From: Norana najaformis
Lineage: Eukaryota > Annelida > Clitellata > Crassiclitellata > Hormogastridae
Length of the DNA: 64,000 nucleotides
Direction: 5' to 3'
NCBI GenBank assembly: GCA_964023275.1
Contig: OZ029925.1
Location: 11,739,184 to 11,803,183 of the forward strand
Shown here: in pieces, positions 47,971 through 58,799 of the stretch
How the letters are laid out: every line of letters starts with the position of its first letter
Position numbering within the stretch: position 1 is the first letter of the stretch
Notes under the pieces: generated by a model
What the model saw: the letters and a program-made list of their open reading frames with translations, nothing else
What the model was told of the DNA's origin: nothing
The model's database searches: none
Translations under genes and position numbers: made by a program

Positions 47971-48198
47971 GTCTGTGTCTCTCCATGATTCTCGTCCTTT
48001 GCCTTTTCCTTCCTCAATTAATCCTATCCTACCCTAAATTTTCTTCCTACCTTACACACAAGCTTCAATCATTTGCTTCCTTCTTCCTCCCTGCCTATTT
48101 CTCTAGCCTCCTCTTCCCATTTCATCCTCCTTAACTCTTCCTACATGATACTTACCGACTGACACGATTCCTCTTTTCCGCTGGACGCCAGACAATAA

Positions 48199-48600
48199 AT
48201 GACTGAGCTATATAAATTTCAAAAGCGCATTATTATGGACAATCGCTTCAGGTACTACTCACGACATTTACGACCATTATCTGACCTATTATTCGAACTC
48301 ATCAATACTTCACCTTTGGTAATCTCTGCGCAGATCTTTCACTCAAAACTGAACACTCCTCATCCACAGATCCTATCCTGATTCCTCTTCTTACCCTTAT
48401 CTGTGTTTTCGCTCCAATTTCAAACACCATACACCGTAGTCGCCTGACTGCTTGCCTCTTGATCTGGATCCGTTTCTAACCCTGCTGCCTACCTTTTTTG
48501 TTTTGACTGAGCGCTTGTGAATAAGTTGGTTCCCGCGACTTAGCTCTTGTTGGGCGCTTTAGAGATGTTGAGTTTACGATTACCATTATCGAAAGCATAA
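48199..48600 (+). mobile_element. LINE 3'-end copy related to the one at 37559
   Basis: The plus frame ends FELINTSPLVISAQIFHSKL (an FxLRxSPxLxxxxxFHSKLKT-type C-terminus). The tail GGCGCTTTAGAGATGTTGAG then TACGATTACC matches the end of the 37559-38320 element. Confidence 0.6.
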
Positions 48601-48890
48601 TCGATCACTTAATCGATCGATTGATTGATGAAGCGATTGTTCGACTGATCAATTGGTCAATTCACCGAATGATCGTATTAACCAATTGAGGGTTGCGCCG
48701 TATTTGTTCCGTGTCCAGGACCCCGAAATCTGTCACAAATTGTCAGCTGCCGGCTCAAAGGCCCTAAGAGGATCTTATGAAATGAACTTCTCTCTTAAGC
48801 TCCGCTGTGGGATACCGAAAAATTATTTCCTTGAACAGCATAAAATCCGAACACAATTTAAATATACAATAAACGCTGTGACTAGCATCG

Positions 48891-48896
48891 TTTATT
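48891..48896 (-). terminator. Candidate poly(A) signal of VGAT
   Basis: TTTATT on the plus strand is AATAAA on the VGAT strand, about 250 bp past the stop codon. Nothing downstream contradicts it, but cleavage was not verified. Confidence 0.5.
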
Positions 48897-49142
48897 AACA
48901 GCAACGTATAAATACAACACATTTATATATTTATATACAACACTGCTTTAGAAGACAACACAAAATTAATTAGCAGCATGATTATATTAACAGTAAAAAT
49001 TTCCGAAGAGTAACAATTTTTGCAGCGTTAATTCCGAAAGTTCGTGAGGAGTATGGGACTGCATTCTCGGAAATCTGACCAAGTGCTATTTCGGAAATGC
49101 AACTGCGTCGGTCGGGAAATCGCTCCTACAATGGCATGATGA

Positions 49143-52100
49143 CTAGTGCGTCTGGAATGGTCTCGGTTCAAAGCCTTCGAAGGCTCGGACAAGCGCATGA
49201 AATGAGTAATATATGCCAAGTCCGCCGCAAGAGAGTCCGAGTAGTATGATGCAGAAATCGAAGACCATCTTCGGGTAGCCCATCTGGCGTCCCTTGATCG
49301 CCAGATGGAAGTACGCCGGCCACACCAGAGACAGCATATTGCCTGTGAAACTCCCGATCAGTCCCATCAGGATCGCGAAATGGGGTACTACGATCGCCAG
49401 AACCATTGTGAAGACGACCAAACCGAGTCGCAGCAGTAGCGCCCAGATCTTCAGGGTCCCGGCGACGTCGAAGCACGACGGGAAGGTGGTGTCCGGTCTC
49501 CCGCGAAAGAACTTCGATTCCAGGAGGTCCGCCGTAGCGAAGTACGGTAGCGGATAAGACAGGAGTGCCTTCGCAACGAGGAAGACGTTCACGATGACCT
49601 TCATCGTCTGGTTCGGAAGGTTGTTCGTGATCACCTCCTTCGTCTCCGTGCCGAAGGTGACAAATCCGATGTAGGAGAAGGCGGCCTTGAAGACCGCAGC
49701 GGCCAGGTGGGTCCAGTGCATCATTGCGGCGAATTTCGACCGATCGACGAGGTTGCCCTCCAACGACGGCAGGAAGATTTGCGACGTGTAGCTGAAGACG
49801 ACGATGCCGAGCGAAATCGGGAACGTCCAGATGTCGATCTTGATCTGAACTGCGTCCCACTGCCATTCACCTGCCCGCGTGAAGCAGTAGATAAGGATGA
49901 TGGCGTTGATGAACATGTGGGCCACCGTGCACCAGAAGCTCAGCCAGGCCACGTGGCGCAAACTTCGCAGGAAGGCGCACGGCAGCAGCGGAGCGGCGGA
50001 GACAACGATCCATGCGCTCAGGGTCAACGAAGTCCCCGGGAAGATGCCGACCATCAGCTCTCCACACAGCAGCACGTACAGGATGCAAGTCATCAGCAGC
50101 TCTATCAGCTGGGCAACAAACACGACTCGTCCGCCTATCATCTTTCCCCACACAGCCTCTGCGATTTCTACATAGCTGCTGCGAACGCGTTTCCGGACCG
50201 ACTTAGTGCCAAATGTGGGATTCTCCGTCGACTTGGTACAAGTAGAGGGGTTCTCCGTCACAGGTTCATCTATATCTTCGTACAGACAGTCGACTAGGAT
50301 CTTGCCTGTGTAGCAACAGACGTAGGCGATAACTATCATAGACACGATTGCCCAGTAACCGCCCTCAAAGACTGTGTAGGGAAAGGTGACGATGAACATC
50401 CCCTAAAAAGACACCCCGTTAAGACATCTTTAACAGGTGCCCAGTATATATCACCAATATATCACCTATTACAGTTCAGTATAAAGAAGTGCCCATTACA
50501 GTTTTTTATATTTGCCAATTTTTCATATGTTGCGAGTTTATTTTCTACAAAACTACGCTGTCGCAATTAACCTGTTTTAATTGGTTGACATTTAAGATGA
50601 TTGAGGGTTATTGCCAGTTTACGATAAAAGCTTCAGAACATGAGTTGGCAGTTTAAGCCTTGCAAAACTTAGTCCACTTTACAATACTATGCCTTACAGT
50701 ACGTTACAGTACGCACATGGAAAGCAATTTCTTTATTACATTATCATATCATACAGTACCTTACAATATTAAACAAAAATGAGCTGAACAGGCGTCACTT
50801 AGCTTTAAGTTACCGATAATGCAGCTTTTCAAAGAATGAGCAATTAACCACCTTACATTAGCTTAAAATGCATTAGATTGACCGCACTTGCTCGTAAAAA
50901 TGAGCAATTGCTGTAACTCCTCTCATCTTTATTTTATCTTACAAGCAACATTGGATAGCGGCGCTTTTGATAACAGCAATACCATATCTTACCTTATCTG
51001 ACCATACCTCAGCTTACAACTTGCATTAGAACATAGAAGATGGTGCATGGAACTACTGAATATTTATCTAACTTCGCGTTGCTCTTAATATTGCATTGTC
51101 CACGACTTGCATGCAACTCCAAACTGAGCATTTCCCCATGGATCAGAGTCGCACCCACTCTATTAATTTCTTCGGGTCACCCGACCTTGTCGCAGCCGAG
51201 ACGTCTTTGGAGACGGAAGTTAGGCACCAGATGTTCGGGATTTTTCCGAGGCGGAAGACGGCGTCCCTACTCTCAAGTTCGACATAAAATTCGCCAAGGA
51301 ACTCATATATGACAGCCACTATCACGCCGAACGTACGTAACGCAATATTTAATTAACTGCGAAACATCCAGCACTCGAAGGTTCCGACGGTCAACCCTTC
51401 TATAATCCTTGCAGTCCCTCCTCGTATGGAAGATAAGCCGTCGACGGAGCTGCACGCAATATTTCTCGCGATGTTTCATTAAGTCGTGCCGCCTGGCTTC
51501 CGCAGCTCGGCGATATTGAATCCGATGTTGTCCGTCTAAAATTCCGAGGGCAAGTCGTCTGTGTGTCATCTGCGGCTTCCGTCATAAGTCAATAATATAG
51601 TCTTCTAATTGATGGCGTCAGCAGCCGCGCCACGGACGGTTTATTGGGTCGGTTTAAAGAAGGAAAGATGGATGTGGGAAGAGGAGGTATAGGAAAATAT
51701 TGCGAGAAGAGGGAATCTGGAAAAGGCGACTGGGAGATGGAGTAAGGTAAGGACGGGGTAAGGCAATAGAGGCGTTGGAAATGATGGGTCTGGAGAAATG
51801 TTGTGGGATGAATGAATCTGAAAACTGGCGACTGGGCGATAAGTTTGTGGGTGTGGGTTAGACAACAAGGTCTGTGTGAAGATCGTCATGGCAGAAGGGT
51901 GCTGGAGAAAATTCAGTGGAAAACGCGAATCTACAGAGATGATTTGGAATTAGGTTGTAGGCGAGGGGCTTAGGCAATAGGGGTTGTTGGAAGATAGCCA
52001 TAGGAGAAGGGCTTGGAATTGACTGTGGGAAAAGGAAATCGGAAAGCGTGGGAAAGATGGGCTGTGGAACAAAGGTTCAGTCATAAGGGACGGTGGTTTA

Positions 52101-53717
52101 GGGATCTAGGAATAGAAGCTATGGGGAGAGAAGGGAGTTTTAGCCAAAATAGTATCTACAGGCGGATCTAGGATTTGAAGTTAGGGAGAGGTTAAACAGC
52201 ATTATGTAGGATGTAATGAAATAAATAATTAGGTTAAACGTGAAACGCTTAGTTATGCCCCTCCCCCGAATCCACCACTGGCGCTTGCTGTTAGCAGTCA
52301 CTAGCATGGCTAGAACGCTTTCCGAAAGTACGCCTTAGCATACACCATTCACGAGTGTAAACACTGCTGAACGATTCAAAAGCTTTCGTAGCGCTAGGGG
52401 GCACAGGGAGGGCCTCGCAGTTCGCGAATAAATCCCTAAATCCAAACGACTAAGTCCTGCCGTTTAAATAGCGAAACTCGAAACGAATAAGACTTGCATA
52501 GCCCGTCAATCGGCCCCAAGGCGTCTTGCCTTCTGGAAATTTCCAGCAGACGCGCTTTGAATCGAAACATCTGCTGCTTCGAAGTTTGAATGCCGACATA
52601 TTTTTTCCCGAAGTCGCCCTGCTGAATAGAGTTCGGTTTTGGGCGAAATCTTGGTCTGGTTAATCGTGTAGCCCACGATTAATTAAGTGTGGATCCATTA
52701 CCGATATTAAGACGGCAAACTTAATGATAATGTAACTATTCGAGCGAATTTACTGGCGAAAAGATTTAATGTCAGCAGCATCTTTAGTAAACTATCTATC
52801 TATCTATTTGTCTATGTCTGCCTCTCTGTCTGCCTCTCTGTCTGCCTGCCTGTCTGCATGCCAGCCAGTGAAGAGTGACAAGCCACTGACAGAGAATCTG
52901 CACCTGCAGAAGTTTTCTGATCTGTTTGTCGCCCACAGAGATCTCAGTTTTGAATCGCACTCCCGTTTAGCCCTCTCACTTCAACAAGAGGTGAGAAAAC
53001 ATTTTGAAGTGGTTTATGTTCTGGTTTTATTCTGTTGTTAAACCCTGTGTTTATTTCAGGAACCCTGTGTTTATTTCAGGAATAATTTACTAGGAATTTG
53101 CTCGAATTTTAATTCTGGCAAAGGAATTGATGCTGTTTGTCTGTCTATCTGTCTGTCTCTCCATTTATCTAGTAAATACAAAATTGGAAATTAAAAAATT
53201 ATTATTTTTTATTAAAAATAAATAACTTAAACCTCAATTGTGTTGTTATGATCAATCGATCGATCTGTACGTCCATCCCACCGTCCGTCCGTCCGTCCGT
53301 CCGTCCGTGTGTCTGTCTGTCTTTCTGCCTTCCTGCTTGCCTGCCAGTCAGTCTATCTATTTTAAGAATAATATTATTAATTTTAAGAAATGAAATAGTT
53401 ATAAAAACAACTTAAACCTGTATTGCATTGGTGACATTCCATCCAGCCTGCCACTCGGAAATCCGATTAAGCTGACTACCCTCCTCGCAGCCGGCTCCAG
53501 TCTCGGATAGCAACTCCGGTTGCCCTTTGTCGTCAACCGTGGGGCTCTTGGAGGGGCCTGGGGTCAAGCCCCGACTGCTTTCCTTGGCCACTCCGTTCGA
53601 CTGGAAACAGGAGAGTTCCGTGTCGTCTGGTTCGTTATGGAAACGCGCAAACGAGAAGGTCTCCGAAGCGGAACCGAGCGGAATCAGCGACCGGAACTTA
53701 CGGAACAGTCCGGTCAT
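49143..53717 (-). CDS. SLC32A1: Vesicular inhibitory amino acid transporter (VGAT/VIAAT), two exons
   Basis: Exon 1 is 53418-53717 (100 residues, true ATG) and exon 2 is 49143-50402 (stop TAG). The junction reads WQAGWNVTNAIQ then GMFIVTFPYTVFEGGYWAI, exactly the start of the first transmembrane helix in VGATs. The product is 519 residues (human about 525). Seen: a long polar N-terminus with SLIPLGSAS, CCYTGKILVDCLYED, GGRVVFVAQLIELLMTCILY, FPISLGIVVFSYTSQIFLPS followed by LEGN, ETKEVITNNLPNQT and FLVAKALLSYPLPYFAT, all hallmarks of the SLC32 branch of amino-acid/auxin permeases. Known function: proton-coupled loading of GABA and glycine into synaptic vesicles. The single 3 kb intron at NAIQ/GMF may be ancestral. 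Codon use is much more GC-rich than the flanks, but this is shared along exon 2 and gives no sign of transfer. Confidence 0.96.
51140..51600. other. GC-rich block inside the VGAT intron
   Basis: About 450 bp of CpG-rich sequence in an AT-rich intron. One minus frame (51143-51325) reads AVIYEFLGEFYVELESRDAV then FRLGKIPNIWCLTSVSKDV, and an overlapping frame (51303-51569) is basic (KHREKYCVQLRRRLIFHTRR). No family recognised and no clean acceptor/donor pair found. It could be an enhancer, an unrecognised exon or an old insertion. Confidence 0.3.
52869..52990 (+). other. Orphan exon-like segment, opposite strand, within VGAT intron
   Basis: A long pyrimidine tract (CTATCTATCTATTTGTCTAT, then CTGCC repeats) ends at an AG; the next 122 nt are open (KSDKPLTENLHLQKFSDLF then VAHRDLSFESHSRLALSLQQE) and stop exactly at a good donor GAG/GTGAGA. 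It would be a phase 1 to phase 0 exon. No neighbour exon with matching phase was found and the family is not recognised. Confidence 0.35.
53041..53082 (+). repeat. 20-bp tandem duplication ending in acceptor-like TTTCAG
   Basis: GAACCCTGTGTTTATTTCAG-type unit, twice in a row, within the VGAT intron. Confidence 0.85.
53278..53345 (+). repeat. (CCGT)n and (CTGT)n tetramer run
   Basis: CCGTCCGTCCGTCCGT merging into GTCTGTCTGTCT, just 3' of VGAT exon 1 in gene order. Confidence 0.9.
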
Positions 53718-54660
53718 TGCTGCTTAGTAACTGCAACAGATACATATAATGAAATACGATGTAATGTAATGTTTGTCTGCTATACCTTCAGTTGTTTAGA
53801 TCCACTTAGGTAACAGTGTAAGCAGCGCTTTGAGAGGTTCTCAAAAGGAGCTATGTAAGTGCCTTGACACATAATTACAATTTGATGTTCTGTAATATGA
53901 TGTAATTTATTACCTAGATACTTAATATAAGCGCATGCTTTTGCTAGCCTAAATGATATTACACGGTTACTAAAAAATAAAATTTCATCTATGGCAAACC
54001 AGATAATGTAATGCAATAACCAAAACGATGTAATGTGATAGCCAGAAACTAAGTTTGGGCCTATTTAATAATTGTTTCCTTTGTCTATAATTTTTAAATA
54101 AATATTGTTTATTTAAGTTGACCCATCTTCAAAAACGTCCGTTCGTTCGTGCAATCGTCTGTCAATAAGTTAGTCAGTCAGCCAGTCATTCAATCAGCCA
54201 AAAAGTCTGTCTGTCTGTCTGTCTGTATGTATGTCTGTCTGACTGTCTGTATGTCTGTCTGTCTGTCTATAAAAACAGTAAGATTGTGTAAATGTACCTT
54301 GATATTTATATAGCGTCTTTAGAGAATCTATCAAAACAGTGCTTTCGCTAAACAAAGCAGTCGACCATACGATCGAAAACCTCAGAAACGCAGATCGACA
54401 GAATCATTTAATTCTCCCAGAAACAAATCTGTCGAAAGACGCGCTGATTAACGGTGAAGCAGACACAGCCGCAGATTCGAAAGGCGAAATCTTGCAGAAC
54501 GCAGCTGATCGTTTCCGTGCGCAAAGCGTCTGTCGCACGCACGCGGACTCACGTCGTGACGCATTCAGCAACGACTGCGCGTCTGTTCCGCCTTCGCAGG
54601 AGTTCTGAGGCTTTGCTACGACGTACCGATGGGCAGCCGGGAGGCCGAGGTAAACAGTCA
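53718..54660 (-). promoter_or_regulatory. VGAT upstream region with CpG-rich segment
   Basis: A CpG-rich patch at 54450-54650 lies 0.7-0.9 kb upstream of the VGAT ATG. On the gene strand it contains CGTCACGACGTGAGTCC, a possible donor at 54551-54552, and just before the ATG there is CTGTTGCAG, a possible acceptor. A noncoding first exon is therefore possible. Between them lie a family B tail (54300) and GTCT repeats (54205-54270). Confidence 0.35.
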
Positions 54661-54689
54661 TCGGCCGAGACTCGGACTAGTATTTTTAT

Positions 54690-54870
54690 TCTTGTTAATA
54701 TTGTTAATATTGTTGTTGTTGTTGTTATTATAATTATAATAATAATAACAATAATGATAATAATTATTATTATTATTTATCATTATCATCATCATCTTCA
54801 TCATCATCGTCGTCATCATCATCATCGTCATCATTATCACCACCACCACCATAATCATCACAATTATCAG
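54690..54870 (+). repeat. (GTT)n, (AAT)n and (CAT)n microsatellites
   Basis: A compound trinucleotide region: GTTGTTGTTGTT, AATAATAATAACA, CATCATCATCATCG and CACCACCACC. Confidence 0.85.
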
Positions 54871-55407
54871 GATCATGTACAGCGCTCTTATTCGGCCTCG
54901 GCTGTTCTACGACGCTAAATTAATCGTCTTATTATTATAATTTTAATTATTATTACCATCGTCGTCGTCGTCTCATTTTCATCATTTAGACACTTTAGTT
55001 TCAAGGCCCTTCCAGCCTGTGCGTAACGAAGTCGCTGAGTCACGTGGACACGCTTGAAAGAACACTGTAGTTTTAAGTCCTTCTCTAAATCGATCGATTG
55101 ATTGGTGGTTACCGGCGCCAGTATGAAGAACAGCAGGGCAGGCCGTGACCCACGGTGGCTGGTCACTTGGAACTGTCTCTCTCTCTCTGTCTCTTTCTCT
55201 ACTTGACCCTCTACCTCTGTTTTTCTGTGTTTTTCTTCGTCTCCTTCTGCCACATGCCATTCGCCTCTCGCTTACGAGCCATCAAGGACATGTGCAACGA
55301 TCCCACTGACAAGATGAGACTCGATGTCATGATCGCCGTCATGAATGCTAACTTCCTAACCGAAGAGGTAGGCATAACCGCTTCATCGATCTAAATATAA
55401 ATGTACA

Positions 55408-55560
55408 TGTTTTTCTATAGCGATCGTGTGGCAGGTACCCTGTTCATTTTAAAAGAATTTATCGGATGAGATCCTTCACCACCGCTGCCCATTTGAATGG
55501 GCGACACGCCTTTTAAGGTCCCCGTACACAGACTTTTCATCCATGTGCGTCCACTAGGCG
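55408..55560 (+). mobile_element. Dispersed repeat family A, copy 3
   Basis: TTTTTCTATAGCGATCGTGT, then GGCAGGTACCCTGTTCATTTT, GGATGAGATCCTTCACC and GAATGGGCGACACGCC, matching 37993-38130. It lies in the first gap of the hemerythrin-like locus. Confidence 0.7.
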
Positions 55561-55624
55561 CCTGGAGCGCGGTACAGTTTGGGGACGGCAAAATGGCGCC
55601 CATCCATTACAGAACCTGCACGTA

Positions 55625-56530
55625 ATGTAATAGAAAATTTATAAAGCGCCACTTCTCACAAAACTCAAATCTCTGAACTGCCCAATCACAGCCAACGACC
55701 TTCACTACTGCAAGGAATGGTCAGCATTCAAACGCAATCTGTAATGCAATTAATGCTAGTAGGAAATTTGTTACTTATTTTATTTATTTTAAGTACTTAT
55801 TACGAGAGCAGTGTCAGTAAATCTGAATCTGAGGCGCGGACGAATGTTCGCTAGGGGCCAAAATGGAGTCATACAAACGCCGGAGTAAAACAGTGAGTCA
55901 AGTGATTTAAAGACGATAGCGAGTTTGCAAGTCGGGGCTTTTGTGGTAGACGATTCCAAATGCGAAGAGCACAGCAGGTAAAGGCGTGTGATCGTGTACA
56001 ATTGCCCTGAATCCGGGTTCTTGCGCCAAACCGGTATCAGAAGACCTAGGAGGTCGATATAGAGTCAACAATCAGTTAAGATATGATGGAAGGCCGGTGT
56101 TCATGACAATAAAGATGAAACAAGCAATCTTAAACTTAATAATGCCATTTAACAAGAAGCCAGTGAAGTTCAATAAGGCTATCTAATGCAGCTGGTGAAG
56201 AAGAACAAGCAACAATACTAGCTCCAGCTGGAGCTTTTTCGATTTATAAGTTTGCAGAGTACTAAACGAGAACCAACAAATGCACAAGCAACTAAATTCT
56301 GAATTGTCTTTCATTATTCTAGACCTGCAAACAGAAGATACGTGTGAAGTAATGGTGAGAGAGTTATCACTGGTGACACCAAGAGTTTTAACTTTGTCAG
56401 ATAATGAGATTTTGGCTCCTGCAAGGTCAGCAGATGAATGTGAAGAGCAAGGTCTTTCAGGAGTTTAGATAGGCCCGGGCCACTGCAAATACAAGGCCCC
56501 AATATCGAAGTATGCACATCACAAGCTTAC
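55625..56530 (+). mobile_element. Long noncoding dispersed element
   Basis: Starts with AATTTATAAAGCGCCACTTC (family B motif). Continues with GATTCCAAATGCGAAGAGCA and AAGCCAGTGAAGTTCAATAA, and ends near ATATCGAAGTATGCACATCA. The overall layout resembles the 31617-32050 element, but coding traces are weak. The boundaries are approximate. It may have replaced a hemerythrin exon. Confidence 0.45.
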
Positions 56531-56882
56531 TAAATCGCAGTTGTGAATTATAACACAAAGAAGGATAAACAAATTATCATGCTAACATGCAGTCCAAGCG
56601 ACATCAGGAATAAACCACGTGTGATGAAATAAATTAAAAGAATTCAAAAGATTTGTTGTTAGTTACCGAATCACAAATAGAAAATCATTGGAATGGCAAT
56701 TACATGTAGTGGGAAATTTTTATTTCTGCCCTTAACTGTATGCCACCATAATTAATAGATTCAACAGGCTCTGACAACAGCATTTTGGTTACTGTTCGTT
56801 TTGCTTTTCTTCTAGGCTGGTCAACCACATCAAGGGTATGGACCTAAAGTACAAGGGTAAGCTGCACAACTATCCAATGTAA

Positions 56883-58149
56883 AGTACAACCTAGAACTGA
56901 CGCATCTTGGCGCAACAATGACAGTCGTTTCCAGGAACGCAGTCCGATTCGGAACTTAACCAATCTTAAAGCTTTTAAGGCGATGACTTGCTTCTGTGAA
57001 AATTCTGATTCATCTATCATTATTCTAGTCCAAGATATCGAAGTTTAAATGCTAGACGAGACCGTAGCAATAACCGCAACAATGTGGTTAAGTTATATAG
57101 GCATATACTGTCCTCCGACTATATTTTAGAAAAGGCTTGAATATATTCTTCTAACGTATTGCTCATACCCTTCAATACCGTTTTCATGTCAACATAGATA
57201 CTTTCTTTACGGTCTCATCTAGTTTTAAGCCTCAAGTCTTTGTCGTAATGCAGACCAAATATTTTACGTGCAGAAAGCATTTTCAGATGTGAAAATTTTC
57301 TTAAGCCTTGTTGGAAAATAAACTCTGAATTTGGATGTAGTGCAGCTTAAACGCATATTAGTTTAACTCCGCTTTGCGAACATCGATTTTTATAATAAAA
57401 TACAAAATAAGCTTTCGAGTTGTTGATTGTAAATTCTAGCCTAACTGAAATGGTTGGATTCACTTGATCTTGACGCACCTAACAACTTTGATTAGTGGAC
57501 TCTTCTGGTTTGCTCGAATTTACATACTTATCCCATTTTACATTTTACTGTGGTTCTAGCACAGGCTTCATGTCTTCTGAATCATCTGAATTTAGTTGTC
57601 ATGTTATTTCCTCAGAAGAATTTCATATGTGATAACAGCATTGGTTCTAGTCCACAAACACCAATAATAAATATAAGAAATCTGTGCAATCTTTTCTATG
57701 GAAAGATGATTGGACTGCTGTTATGCTTATTATTTTTAATATCAATAAATAATACTGTATTTAACTATATTAATTATCTTTATAATTCAACATTTGCATG
57801 TCCAGTGCCCTCTGAAATGAGAAAAGTACTGAGTTTATAATTATTTAAATACAAACTGCAACAGTTCATTTACTGTTTCCTAAAAGAAGCTGCCTGTAAA
57901 ACTCTTAAATTAAATCTTCACCAGTGGGGTATAAATGGAAAGTAAAAACACATAACATCACAAACTATTGTGGGACATCACAAACTATTGTGGGACATTT
58001 AATAATGGCATAATAAATATCTGAGGCACTGGAAGGAAGTAGGCAATTAACAGATTACAACATAATACAAATAATAATGGGGTAATTTTCCACTGATTAG
58101 CATGCCGTACTGTTGACCATGGTGTGATTTGTGAGGGGGAAGTGGGAAA
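56883..58149. other. Intergenic DNA after the hemerythrin-like locus
   Basis: Mostly unique AT-rich DNA. A 20-bp unit with CACAAACTATTGTGGGACAT is doubled at about 57957-57998. No gene recognised. Confidence 0.4.
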
Positions 58150-58236
58150 CTTCCCACACATCCACCGTGATTCAGACTTTCTCCAATGCTGCTACATTTT
58201 CCCCATAAATTTTGCTCATGTCATCATTCTTTTCTC

Positions 58237-58795
58237 TACTGTTGCCAACCACGAATCATGCCTTGCAGTCCACTGAGCGGTTGCAGCTCCAATCCTTGCC
58301 AGAACAGGAAACTCAAAATTTCTGTTCCACTACTGTTCTGCGGTGAAAATGAAGACATTGATGCCACACAGTCATCGATAGAACAGCGAGGGAGAGGGCA
58401 GCTATTCATGATGTTTGCCATGGCTAGGATAGGAAGCATTTCACACCTGTAACTGCCTTGATCTTGGCTTTGCAAGACAAATGTTCTTTGCTCTCTAGAG
58501 ACCCAGAGGGATTGCCCTCTACATCACAGATGACAACACTCTTCCGAACACTCAAAGTGAATTCATAAAAGAATAGCACGACAGCCGGTCTGCTCATCGT
58601 AACAACAGTGAATCGGAAAAGGGCACAAATATTCTGCAACTGATCTTTCAAAATCAAATATTCTGCAACCAAACTTTCGATATCGATCCAGCAAATAGAC
58701 TGGGCGTAAGCCATGGAAAATAAGTCACAAACTTTGGTGAATCTGGCAGCATCGTTTGTTTGTATGCACCTGAATGCAGTGCATCCACTGATCAT
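58237..58795 (-). other. Unassigned pair of overlapping minus-strand frames
   Basis: One frame (58424-58795) reads FTKVCDLFSMAYAQSICWID and later SVVICDVEGNPSGSLESKEH; a second (58236-58475) overlaps it and reads CSIDDCVASMSSFSPQNSSG. Amino-acid use looks more protein-like than the flanks, and the two frames could be one ORF broken by a frameshift or joined by a splice. I recognise no domain. It lies downstream of KDM7 on the same strand. Confidence 0.25.
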
Positions 58796-58799
58796 GGCT

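Larger units (their letters stand above)
55279..56882 (+). pseudogene. Hemerythrin-like gene remnant (two of the expected exons)
   Basis: Exon 55279-55367 follows a long pyrimidine tract free of AG up to TTACGAG and reads IKDMCNDPTDKMRLDVMIAV then MNANFLTEE before GAG/GTAGGC. Exon 56816-56882 follows TTCTTCTAG and reads LVNHIKGMDLKYKGKLHNYP then M and TAA. This is the hemerythrin C-terminus (WLVNHIKxxDxKYKGKL), with the last His and Asp iron ligands kept. In the first exon the pattern HFxxEE, which carries a His and a Glu ligand, is NFLTEE, so that His is Asn. The N-terminal exon and the HK-x2-H-x-F exon were not found. The gap holds a family A repeat and an element ending in a family B tail. 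Phases (enter 1, leave 0; enter 2) show that a middle exon is missing. Hemerythrins bind oxygen at a di-iron site; this locus looks broken or strongly divergent. Confidence 0.6.

Noticed and set aside
49168..49866. Long alternative-frame ORF within VGAT exon 2, and the antisense ORF at 49707-50297
   Set aside because: They are shadows caused by the GC-rich codons of VGAT; the VGAT frame has full family similarity.
53520..53813. Plus-strand ORF over VGAT exon 1
   Set aside because: Antisense shadow; the minus frame joins VGAT exon 2 in phase with family similarity.
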